Positions 48,640 through 57,034 of a DNA stretch of 64,000 nucleotides are shown here, one piece after another. A model generated the notes under the pieces. It ran no database searches and was not told the DNA's origin. It saw nothing but the letters and a program-made list of their open reading frames with translations. The stretch spans positions 698,448 through 762,447 of the forward strand of contig NZ_JACOFZ010000001.1 in assembly GCF_014284155.1 (NCBI RefSeq), in the 5' to 3' direction. The DNA comes from Affinundibacterium nitidum. Its GTDB lineage: Bacteria > Pseudomonadota > Gammaproteobacteria > Burkholderiales > Burkholderiaceae_D. The translations under genes were made by a program, and so were the position numbers. Position 1 is the first letter of the stretch, and the number at the start of each line of letters is the position of its first letter.

Positions 48640-49593
48640 TTATTGCTTCCGCTCTTCCATTGCTGATTTCAGAATCGTTACTGCGACAATCAAGACTACT
48701 GTGACCACAATCCAACGCAGGTATTCTAAGGGTAATGATTTAACTAAAAATGCCGCCAGCAAAACACCTGGTACCCCGGCGAGTGCCAAGCCTAACGCGG
48801 CTGAAGGCAAATAACGTCCGTTCTTGAAAAATCCTAAACTACTGATGGGCATTAAGAACGCACATGAACCCATCATAATGGGAAAAGCCGCTAAGGGACT
48901 CATCCCCAATAGACTAACCAAGATCATGCATGGCGCGTATAAGCCTATCCCCAAAGGCATCAATAAGCCTAAAACAAAATTACCCAAGACGCCCGCCCAC
49001 CATTTCCAGCCACTCAGTGACAAAGCGTCGAGCCCCGCAGGCAGGACACCCAAAAGGGAAAGCAGCATAATACTTGCTGCCAGCAACAATGCTACGCCCA
49101 TCCCAACGCGAATATGGAATCGTGGCAGTTGCCCCACCACTTTAGTGCCTATCCAAGCACCAATACCGGCTGCGAACATCATCGGCAGTAAGGTCGCTGG
49201 CGCGACATCAACTATTTGAATAAAAATAAGGGCTTGCGCAATCGTCGGCAATGTGTGCCCTACATTCAATGTGCCGGGGATCAACTCATCCGGGACCAGC
49301 TTCGCTATACGAAACATCGCCGTGCTCGGAGCAAACGCGCCTATTCCTAGTGTATCGAAAAAATCGGTAATCGCACCAATCAATAATTCAATAGGGCGCG
49401 GCCATCGCCAACGCACTCCGTTTTGGCTCATTTCTTTCAAGCGAACAAACCAGGAAACAATAAACACCAAAGCCAAACAAGAAAATAGAAACAACAAACC
49501 TTGGGTAACGGTAAATGGAAGATTCGGTGAAGTATCACATGCTGTCAGCGAAATGAGGATGAAGCACGACATGAAGCTCTTCAATTTCAACAT
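48640..49593 (-). CDS. TauE/SafE family sulfite exporter-like permease
   Basis: 317-residue multi-spanning membrane protein, about eight helices, of the TauE/SafE family that moves sulfite, sulfoacetate or other small anions. The family repeat appears as LIGAITDFFDTLGIGAFAPSTAM and GNFVLGLLMPLGIGLYAPCM. Oddly, the N-terminus reads like a lipoprotein signal (helix, then LTAC at about 16-19), before the first true transport helix. GGAG lies about 5 nt before the ATG. The gene stands alone, upstream of the TetR gene and divergent from the histidine kinase. Confidence 0.87.
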   Translation of the reverse strand: MLKLKSFMSCFILISLTACDTSPNLPFTVTQGLLFLFSCLALVFIVSWFVRLKEMSQNGVRWRWPRPIELLIGAITDFFDTLGIGAFAPSTAMFRIAKLVPDELIPGTLNVGHTLPTIAQALIFIQIVDVAPATLLPMMFAAGIGAWIGTKVVGQLPRFHIRVGMGVALLLAASIMLLSLLGVLPAGLDALSLSGWKWWAGVLGNFVLGLLMPLGIGLYAPCMILVSLLGMSPLAAFPIMMGSCAFLMPISSLGFFKNGRYLPSAALGLALAGVPGVLLAAFLVKSLPLEYLRWIVVTVVLIVAVTILKSAMEERKQ

Positions 49594-49622
49594 AGAATCT
49601 CCAAATTTGATCGCGTTAAAAT

Positions 49623-49642
49623 ATTTTAAATATATTTAAAAT
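49623..49642. promoter_or_regulatory. 20-nt A/T-only palindrome upstream of the TauE/SafE gene
   Basis: ATTTTAAATATATTTAAAAT is a perfect 20-nt palindrome of only A and T, 30 nt upstream of the TauE/SafE start. It could be an operator (ArsR-type sulfur regulators use AT-rich dyads) or simply an AT-rich promoter element; no cognate regulator is nearby. Confidence 0.35.
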
Positions 49643-49856
49643 TAGAGTATGAGCAGAAACATTATTCGGCACAAGTGAAAAATCCAAGCAGAGGACAAAC
49701 TACAACAGAACAGCTAAGAATACGAATATGCATTCAATAAATCCATCAAATTCAACGTCAAAACCACGGTCTTCAAGGGTTGTTACTGCTAGACAAAATA
49801 TTTGCGCGTAGAATGAGTAGATTCCTTTCACCTTCACGCAACACACGTTTGGGGCT

Positions 49857-52310
49857 ATGGTTAATCGATTATTTAATCGGCTGCTGCTAGGCTTAGTGCT
49901 CGTCACTTTGTTTGCGCTGTATGCCCATGAAAATTGGATGTGGCAAACTTGGCGCCTCGATCAACTCCCCTCCTCCAGCTTTAGTGCGATTGACGACCGT
50001 CCTGAAGGTGGAAAAAGTGTGGCTCAACTCATTCAAAAGGACAATTCGCAAGTCCTCTCCTGTGACATAGTTAATGCTTATCAATGGCCTTTTTGTGAAC
50101 TCGCCTTAAGTCTTTCACCCAATGATGAAGGCATAGATTTACGTCGTTTTGATACGTTGAAATTAAGAATTGAGAGCAGCGGACCTGAGGACTCACACCA
50201 GCTACGTGTCTTTCTGCGCAACTTTAATCCTGTTTATTCAAAGGATCAGGAGAGCACCACACTCAAACCGCATGAAGTCGTTTTTGATCCGAGTCACGAA
50301 ACAGCCGAAGTTAGCTTTAAACTTAGTCAATTCATGGTGGCCTCATGGTGGGTGCAAGAACATCCGATGCCCGTTGCTCATTTAGGCCCAGAGCTAGACC
50401 GTGTCGTTTCTCTCAGTGTAGTCACTGGCGGCAATGTCAGACCTGGCCGTCACGAAATCAAACTGAAGGGCATTGAATTAAGTGGACGTTGGATTTCTTC
50501 TGCCAACTTCCGCTTGATTATTATCTTCGTTTGGCTCTTCGCGATTGTCATGTACTTATTAAATTCATGGCTCCAATCGTCGCGAGAATTAGAACAGTCG
50601 GATCAACTACGTCATGAACTGCGTATAGCCAATGAAATATTGGAGTCACGCGTAGAAGAGCGAACACGGGCACTCGCCACAAGCAATGCTCGCCTCATCG
50701 ATACCTTGCAAAATCTAGAAGGTGCACGAAATGAACTGGTGCAAAGTGAAAAAAATGCTGCGCTCGGAACACTAGTATCGGGTATCGCTCACGAACTCAA
50801 CACGCCGATTGGTAATGCCTTGCTTGTCGGAAGTACGCTCTCCGACATCACGAAGAAACTGCACGCCGCAACAAATACTGGTTTAACTAAGCGCGCACTC
50901 AATGAGTTTTTCGAAGATGCACTCAAAGGCACCGAAATATTGATTCAAAATCTCGAACGTTCCGCCACCTTGATTGCGAGCTTTAAACAGCTATCTGCAG
51001 ATCAACACTCTGGCCAACGTCGTGAGTTCAATTTAAAAGCTGTACTCGAAGAAACCGTGTTGGCCATGGCACCGCGCTTAAAACATACACACCATCAACT
51101 AGTCCTTGAAGTCGATGATGATATCGAAATGAATTCTTATCCTGGGCCGCTAAGCCAGGTCATCATGAACTTCATTAACAATTCAATATTGCATGCATTT
51201 GAAGGCATCGATGCCGGAACCATGCGTCTTTGCGCCCATCGCACTTCAGAGAGTCAGGTGACAATACGCTTTGAAGATAATGGGCTCGGCATTTCAGCCA
51301 GTGTTTTACGTCGTATTTTTGAGCCCTTCTTCACAACAAAGCTAGGGAAAGGCGGCAGCGGCCTCGGTATGCACCTTGCCTACAATGTCGTCACACAAGC
51401 TTTCGGTGGCAAGATCGATATTCAGTCAGAACCTCAACGTGGCACCACCATTATTTTGGATCTCCCTCTTGTCGCACCGAATTCTGAGAGTATCAAAGCC
51501 AAACTCGCTGTGCCTAAAGACGTGCTTGATGACTACTATCGTTTTCTCAATGGTAGAAAAATTGGCGAAGTAACGTACTTTGGCGGCGAACATAGTCGCC
51601 GTGATGTAATTGAGCTCGCACTCTTTTTACGGGCGATACAGGCCAGTTTGCCGAATACCGGCATCGAACTCATCGCCGTCGATAACTATAGCCAAGGCAT
51701 CGAGAAGTTACGTGAAGGATTGATTACTGCGTTAGCGACCACTGCATGGAAGAACGATTTACAGGCTTTTCTTGGTGAGTTGGTCATCTCGGAGCCCATC
51801 ATTCGCGATGGCCAAACCATAGTCGGCATTTATACTCGCCCCAACAATAGCGTCGCCCTAGCCTGCAAAGATATCAAAGACTTCCAGACCATGCGCATCG
51901 CTAGCAATAGCGACTGGAGCGTCGATTGGCAAACTCTGCAAAATCTCGGCGCTCTTCACTGTGTTGATGTCAAAACATGGCGTCAAATGGTGTACATGGT
52001 GAGCGGCGGAGAAGTCGATGTAGTGCTTGCCCCTTTCCCCAACAACGATGACCTCTGCATAGAATATGATGGCTGTCGATTGATACCAATTCCAGGACTT
52101 GTTGTTAGCCTGCATGGAAGTCGCCATTTTGGCGTAAGCCGTAATGAGCTTGGCAAGAAAATAGCCGATACGGTATTTCCCGCATTGGTTCAATTGGTCG
52201 ATAATGGTTCGGTCACCGTAGCCATGCGTGAATGTGGCTTCATCAACGATACGGTCAAAGAATGGACGGTGCTGCAACAAGAAGAACTGATTGCACCGTC
52301 TAGCAATTAA
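49857..52310 (+). CDS. Orphan sensor histidine kinase with C-terminal solute-binding-like domain
   Basis: 817 residues. Helix 1 (about 7-23) and helix 2 (about 219-237) enclose a periplasmic beta-rich domain resembling carbohydrate-binding CIA30/CBM11-like folds. A coiled coil (about 240-300) leads to the kinase: phospho-acceptor His312 (GIAHELNTPIGN), N-box NFINNSILHAF, DNGLGIS and GKGGSGLGM. Residues ~565-805 resemble a family-3 solute-binding protein (SEPIIRDGQTIVGIY, then GEVDVVLAPFP and GSVTVAMREC), yet no membrane helix separates it from the kinase, so it should be cytosolic. No response regulator is adjacent. GGGG lies only 2 nt before the ATG, so the start is uncertain. Ends one base from the convergent channel gene. 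Confidence 0.83.
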   Translation: MVNRLFNRLLLGLVLVTLFALYAHENWMWQTWRLDQLPSSSFSAIDDRPEGGKSVAQLIQKDNSQVLSCDIVNAYQWPFCELALSLSPNDEGIDLRRFDTLKLRIESSGPEDSHQLRVFLRNFNPVYSKDQESTTLKPHEVVFDPSHETAEVSFKLSQFMVASWWVQEHPMPVAHLGPELDRVVSLSVVTGGNVRPGRHEIKLKGIELSGRWISSANFRLIIIFVWLFAIVMYLLNSWLQSSRELEQSDQLRHELRIANEILESRVEERTRALATSNARLIDTLQNLEGARNELVQSEKNAALGTLVSGIAHELNTPIGNALLVGSTLSDITKKLHAATNTGLTKRALNEFFEDALKGTEILIQNLERSATLIASFKQLSADQHSGQRREFNLKAVLEETVLAMAPRLKHTHHQLVLEVDDDIEMNSYPGPLSQVIMNFINNSILHAFEGIDAGTMRLCAHRTSESQVTIRFEDNGLGISASVLRRIFEPFFTTKLGKGGSGLGMHLAYNVVTQAFGGKIDIQSEPQRGTTIILDLPLVAPNSESIKAKLAVPKDVLDDYYRFLNGRKIGEVTYFGGEHSRRDVIELALFLRAIQASLPNTGIELIAVDNYSQGIEKLREGLITALATTAWKNDLQAFLGELVISEPIIRDGQTIVGIYTRPNNSVALACKDIKDFQTMRIASNSDWSVDWQTLQNLGALHCVDVKTWRQMVYMVSGGEVDVVLAPFPNNDDLCIEYDGCRLIPIPGLVVSLHGSRHFGVSRNELGKKIADTVFPALVQLVDNGSVTVAMRECGFINDTVKEWTVLQQEELIAPSSN

Positions 52311-52311
52311 G

Positions 52312-53166
52312 TTAGTCGCTCATCGCGCGCCGAGCTACCGCATTCAACAAGAACTGCGCTTCTTCGCTACCTGAAACTGCTTCGGCTAACAAGAAGCCAC
52401 CGACGTCACCAATACTCACGACAGAATCCGCACCGGAGGTTTCAAGATAGGTGCGCTGCCCTGGATCGAGCAACTCCGCTACAATTTTTGCTTTAGGATT
52501 CTCTTTGCGCACCATCATGCAATTGACGGCTGTCAAAGCATCCGCATATTGGCGTTCCGCGTAATTCGCTAACACCACCACCACTCTCGCCTCAGGTAAG
52601 CAAGCACGCTGTATCGCATCGCCACGAATTGGGTACGGTGCTCGCGTAAAAGACACCAAGGGGTCATCGACCGGCTTTTGTTCTATATCAGCCATCACCA
52701 CAATCTCGTCTTTTTGTAGCGTGGGATTCTTGCGAAAACTGGAAACGATTTGCGTACCCTTCAAATTCCAACCAATGATCACAATGTGATTGCTTAATTT
52801 ATGCATTTTCAACCCCATTTCTACTTTCAATTTATGATCAATTAAAACCGCCGCTGCCACTGCGCATAACAATGCCGTCAACAATTTCGATAGAATCAAA
52901 GCGAAGCTCATGACGACTCGGCCACCGGTAGTCATTGGCGTCACAGCCGAATCACCGGATGTGGTCATCGTCACCAGTAAATAATAAATCGCATCAAGAC
53001 GATCATGGATGCGCGGATTAATCCCGTTCTCAAAGGCGAAAATCAGCATGGCGCAACCACACCAAACCAGAATAAAAATAAAGGAAAGCTCAGCGATAAA
53101 ACGGAAACGTGTGACCGACATCAGTCGGAGAAACACGGTCATGATGGCATCGATACGCGGCAGCAT
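52312..53166 (-). CDS. Ion channel with RCK/TrkA-N domain and atypical filter
   Basis: 284-residue two-helix channel with cytosolic Rossmann domain. Helices at about 24-46 and 84-112 flank the pore loop; the filter region reads TMTTSGDSAVTP (66-77) rather than the potassium TVGYGD. The TrkA-N-like domain starts near 127 (HIVIIGWNLKGTQIV) with further strands DEIVVMADIE and ARVVVVLANYAE. Start chosen at the ATG ending at 53166, with AGGA 6 nt upstream; an ATG two codons earlier abuts that site. Potassium selectivity is doubtful without the canonical filter. Convergent with the histidine kinase gene. Confidence 0.83.
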   Translation of the reverse strand: MLPRIDAIMTVFLRLMSVTRFRFIAELSFIFILVWCGCAMLIFAFENGINPRIHDRLDAIYYLLVTMTTSGDSAVTPMTTGGRVVMSFALILSKLLTALLCAVAAAVLIDHKLKVEMGLKMHKLSNHIVIIGWNLKGTQIVSSFRKNPTLQKDEIVVMADIEQKPVDDPLVSFTRAPYPIRGDAIQRACLPEARVVVVLANYAERQYADALTAVNCMMVRKENPKAKIVAELLDPGQRTYLETSGADSVVSIGDVGGFLLAEAVSGSEEAQFLLNAVARRAMSD

Positions 53167-53397
53167 AGTCATTCCTGAACAGTGAAACTGCAGGTCAATC
53201 GGCTATTCGCACATTGGGATCATGCGAATAAGCACTCGATGAAAAGTGAGTAAACTCGGTTCAAATTCAGTATCGCGCAAACAAAAATTTACTACAAGAA
53301 AGTTTTATTCTGCAGCGCACCAAAGACACAATTTACTACATTTTCAGGGCAGGCTTTGCACTCGATAAGGAAACTATATAGTGTAAAACTTATCGAC

Positions 53398-53432
53398 AAA
53401 AAAAAATCCCCGAATCGATTCGGGGATTTTTT
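53398..53432 (-). terminator. Terminator after lpdA
   Basis: Palindrome of 14-bp arms, AAAAAATCCCCGAA and TTCGGGGATTTTTT, around TCGA, with A and T tracts on both sides; ends the aceE-aceF-lpdA transcript 16 nt past the lpdA stop. Confidence 0.93.
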
Positions 53433-53448
53433 CTTCCACAATTAAAAC

Positions 53449-55563
53449 TTATTTTTTGCGTTGCGGTGGCAAATCAGTGCAAACACCTTTATAGACCTCG
53501 GCTGCCATACCGATAGACTCACCAAGCGTTGGATGCGGATGGATCGTCTTACCGATATCCACTGCATCAGCACCCATTTCAATCGCAACAGCGACTTCAC
53601 CGATCATGTCGCCCGCATGGGTACCGACGATGCCGCCACCGATAACACGCTTACTTTCGGCATCAAAAATCAACTTCGTGAAGCCTTCAGCACGGCCATT
53701 CGCAACAGCGCGACCAGATGCTGCCCATGGGAAGACACCTTTCTCGATCGCCAAGCCTTTGGCTTTCGCTTCGTCTTCGGTCACACCAACCCATGCTACT
53801 TCAGGATCCGTGTATGCCACTGATGGAATCACAGTCGCATCAAAGAATGCTTTGTGGCCAGCCGCTGCTTCTGCCGCAACATGCGCCTCATGCACGGCTT
53901 TGTGTGCCAACATCGGTTGTCCAACCAAATCACCAATCGCAAAAATATGCGGCACGTTCGTGCGCATTTGTTTGTCGACGTTGATGAAACCACGATCCGT
54001 CACGGCCACACCAGCTTTTTCGGCAGCGATTTTCTTACCGTTCGGACTGCGTCCCACTGCCACCAACACCAAATCGTAGAGTTGTGGCGCAGGTGCAGCT
54101 GCGCCCGCTTCTGCAGCCTCAAATGTCACTTTGATGCCTTCTGGTAGTGCTTCAACGCCAACTGTTTTGGTCTTGGTCATCACATTATCGAAGCGATGCT
54201 GATTATGTTTCTGCCAGACCTTGACCATGTCACGATCGGCACCTTGCATCAAACCATCCATCATTTCGACGACGTCGATACGCGCACCCAAAGTCGAATA
54301 CACGGTCGCCATCTCTAAGCCAATAATGCCACCACCGATGACCAACATACGTTTTGGAATTTGACGCAATTCCAAAGCACCCGTACTGTCGACGATGCGT
54401 GGATCTTCCGGCACGAAAGGTAATTTCACCACAGAAGAACCAGCAGCGATAATCGCTTGCTTGAACTGCACTACTTTCTTGCTACCGTCCGCTGCGGTCA
54501 CTTCGATGTGATGTGGACTGACGAACTGACCGAGGCCTTGCACCACATTGACCTTACGCGCTTTGGCCATACCATCTAAACCGCCGGTCATTTGTTTAAT
54601 GACGCCATCTTTATGTGCACGCAAAGCATCGAGATCGATTTGCGGTTTGGCAAAGGTCACTCCATGGCCTGACATGGCGGCGGTTTCATCAATCACTGCC
54701 GCCACGTGTAACAAGGCTTTCGATGGAATACAACCGACATTCAAACACACACCACCCAAGGTCGAATAACGCTCAACCAAGACTGTGCTCAAACCTAGAT
54801 CGGCAGAGCGGAAGGCTGCTGAGTAACCACCAGGACCTGCACCTAAGACCATCATGTCGCATTCGATATCGACGGTGCCAGCATAGTTAGAAGCCGGCGG
54901 TGCAACGACCGCAGGTGCACTGGCTGCAGGAGCTGGAGCAGGCGATGCAGCCGCAGTCGCTGCAGGTGCAGAAGCAGTCCCTTCAACAACGATCAACAAA
55001 CTACCCTCAGCAACTTTATCACCCACTTTAACTTTTAACTCTTTGACGACACCTGCATGGCTAGATGGAATTTCCATACTTGCCTTATCGGATTCCACCG
55101 TCACCAAGGACTGATCAACCTTTACCGTGTCGCCCACTTTTACCATGACCTCGATGACTTCAACTTCTTTGAAATCACCGATATCAGGAACTTTAACCTC
55201 GATGGGTCCGCTTGATACCGTTGCTGCAACGGTGGCTGCAATGGTAGCTGAAACCGCAGCAACTGGTGCTTCAGCGGCCGGAGCTGGTGTTGCGGATGGC
55301 GATGGTGCTGCGGATACAGCAGCACCAGCAGCTTCTACCACCAATACGATACTACCTTCAGCAACTTTGTCACCAACCTTGATCTTGAGCTCTTTTACCA
55401 CGCCAGCATGACTAGAAGGAATCTCCATACTCGCCTTGTCAGACTCAACGGTAATTAAAGATTGATCAACCTTGATCGTATCGCCAACCTTGACCATTAC
55501 CTCGATAATTTCTACTTCTTTAAAGTCGCCAATATCAGGGACTTTGACTTCAATTGTGCTCAT
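53449..55563 (-). CDS. lpdA: Dihydrolipoyl dehydrogenase (E3) with two N-terminal lipoyl domains
   Basis: E3 of the pyruvate dehydrogenase complex: reoxidises dihydrolipoyl groups with NAD+. 704 residues. Two lipoyl domains (about 1-78 and 120-197), each with the lipoylated Lys in [10 protein letters not shown], are joined by Ala/Pro-rich linkers to the flavoprotein core (about 235-704): FAD motif GAGPGG, redox disulfide in [13 protein letters not shown], second Rossmann GGGIIGLE, and the active-site [12 protein letters not shown] ending at 55563 chosen (AGGAG 8 nt upstream); the ATG two codons earlier is too close. Betaproteobacterial E3 usually has one lipoyl domain. Last gene of the PDH operon. 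Confidence 0.95.
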   Translation of the reverse strand: MSTIEVKVPDIGDFKEVEIIEVMVKVGDTIKVDQSLITVESDKASMEIPSSHAGVVKELKIKVGDKVAEGSIVLVVEAAGAAVSAAPSPSATPAPAAEAPVAAVSATIAATVAATVSSGPIEVKVPDIGDFKEVEVIEVMVKVGDTVKVDQSLVTVESDKASMEIPSSHAGVVKELKVKVGDKVAEGSLLIVVEGTASAPAATAAASPAPAPAASAPAVVAPPASNYAGTVDIECDMMVLGAGPGGYSAAFRSADLGLSTVLVERYSTLGGVCLNVGCIPSKALLHVAAVIDETAAMSGHGVTFAKPQIDLDALRAHKDGVIKQMTGGLDGMAKARKVNVVQGLGQFVSPHHIEVTAADGSKKVVQFKQAIIAAGSSVVKLPFVPEDPRIVDSTGALELRQIPKRMLVIGGGIIGLEMATVYSTLGARIDVVEMMDGLMQGADRDMVKVWQKHNQHRFDNVMTKTKTVGVEALPEGIKVTFEAAEAGAAAPAPQLYDLVLVAVGRSPNGKKIAAEKAGVAVTDRGFINVDKQMRTNVPHIFAIGDLVGQPMLAHKAVHEAHVAAEAAAGHKAFFDATVIPSVAYTDPEVAWVGVTEDEAKAKGLAIEKGVFPWAASGRAVANGRAEGFTKLIFDAESKRVIGGGIVGTHAGDMIGEVAVAIEMGADAVDIGKTIHPHPTLGESIGMAAEVYKGVCTDLPPQRKK

Positions 55564-55578
55564 CGTCATCGCTCCTGA

Positions 55579-56904
55579 TTACAACATGGTCTTACGCAAA
55601 TCCGCGAGTACATCCGCTAGATATGCAGTGAATTTCGCCGCCATCGCGCCATCAATCACGCGGTGGTCGTAAGACAAGGACAATGGCAACATTAAACGTG
55701 GCACGAATTGTTTGCCATCCCACACAGGCTTCATCGAAGACTTAGACAAACCGAGAATTGCGACTTCAGGCGCGTTGATAATCGGTGTAAACGCTGTACC
55801 ACCAATACCACCCAAAGAAGAAATCGTGAAAGTGGCGCCTTGCATGTCAGCAGGTTTCAACTTGCCGTCACGCGCTTGTGCAGAGAGTTCACCCATTTCG
55901 TTCGCGATTTGCGACAAGGTTTTTTGATCGGCATTTTTTACGACTGGAACCACCAAGCCATTTGGTGTATCTGCAGCGAAACCAATGTTGTAGTACTTCT
56001 TAAGAATCAGGTTTTCACCGTTCGCATCCAAGGATGAGTTAAATGCTGGGAATTTCTTCAAGGCTGACACACTTGCCTTGATCACGAAAGCCAGCATAGT
56101 CAACTTCACGCCAGACTTCGCCAATGCAGTATTGGAAGATTTACGGAACTCTTCAAGATCAGAAATATCAGCTTCATCAAATTGTGTCACATGTGGAATC
56201 ATGACCCAGTTACGATGCAAATTCGGACCACTGAGTTTCTTGATACGAGACAATGGTTGCGTTTCAGTTGCACCGAACTTACTAAAATCTAATGAAGGCC
56301 ATGGCAACAGATTTAGACCTGCACCACTGCCATTCGTACTTGCCGCGCTAGCGACCGGAGCATTCGCAGATCCAGCGATCACACCTTTGACAAAATTTTG
56401 TACGTCTTGTTGGGTGATACGACCTTTCGGTGCCGTGCCTGGTACTTTGCTTAAATCAACGCCTAATTCACGTGCAAATTTACGGATCGAAGGTGATGCA
56501 TGGGCTTTACCCGCTGGTGCGGTCGCCACACCCACAACGCTTGCTGCGGCCGGAGTTGGTGCTGGTGCCGCTGCCGGTGCTGGAGCGGCTGCAGGCGCGA
56601 CTACTGGTGCCGGCGCTGCAGCGGGTGCTGGGGCTGGAGTCGATACCGCGGCTGGAGCCGCTGCGCCATCCGCTTCAACGATCACCACCAAGGAGCCTAG
56701 GGCAACTTTATCGCCCACTTTGACTTTGACTTCTTTCACCACGCCCGCATGGCTCGATGGAATCTCCATACTGGCTTTATCCGATTCAACCGTGATCAAG
56801 GATTGATCGACTTTGATGGTATCACCCACTTTCACCATCAACTCAATCACTTCAACTTCTTTAAAATCACCGATATCCGGCACTTTGACTTCTACTGTAC
56901 TCAT
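55579..56904 (-). CDS. aceF: Dihydrolipoyllysine acetyltransferase (E2) with one lipoyl domain
   Basis: Core enzyme of pyruvate dehydrogenase, transferring acetyl from lipoamide to CoA; 441 residues. One lipoyl domain (1-76, Lys in [10 protein letters not shown]), an Ala/Pro linker (about 78-130), the peripheral-subunit-binding domain (about 136-170, ASPSIRKFARELGVDL), and the trimer-forming catalytic domain (about 205-441) with DHRVIDG near the end. Burkholderiales E2 usually has two lipoyl domains and about 540 residues, so this one is short. GGAG lies 8 nt before the ATG. Between aceE (130 nt upstream) and lpdA (15 nt downstream). Confidence 0.96.
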   Translation of the reverse strand: MSTVEVKVPDIGDFKEVEVIELMVKVGDTIKVDQSLITVESDKASMEIPSSHAGVVKEVKVKVGDKVALGSLVVIVEADGAAAPAAVSTPAPAPAAAPAPVVAPAAAPAPAAAPAPTPAAASVVGVATAPAGKAHASPSIRKFARELGVDLSKVPGTAPKGRITQQDVQNFVKGVIAGSANAPVASAASTNGSGAGLNLLPWPSLDFSKFGATETQPLSRIKKLSGPNLHRNWVMIPHVTQFDEADISDLEEFRKSSNTALAKSGVKLTMLAFVIKASVSALKKFPAFNSSLDANGENLILKKYYNIGFAADTPNGLVVPVVKNADQKTLSQIANEMGELSAQARDGKLKPADMQGATFTISSLGGIGGTAFTPIINAPEVAILGLSKSSMKPVWDGKQFVPRLMLPLSLSYDHRVIDGAMAAKFTAYLADVLADLRKTML

Positions 56905-57034
56905 TCTGTACGCTCCGATTCTTCACGAAAGTGCCTGGTTCAATTGGGCACTGAATTCAATATTGAAAAACTTGTCGAAATTCGCAAAGACCCTTGAACG
57001 TATAGAAGAACAAGGGTCTCCAAACTCATTTCAA

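Noticed and set aside
56078-56806. 242-codon plus-strand open frame opposite aceF, ending in a Gly/Ala-rich stretch
   Set aside because: The Gly/Ala run is the complement of the Ala/Pro linker of E2; not an independent gene.
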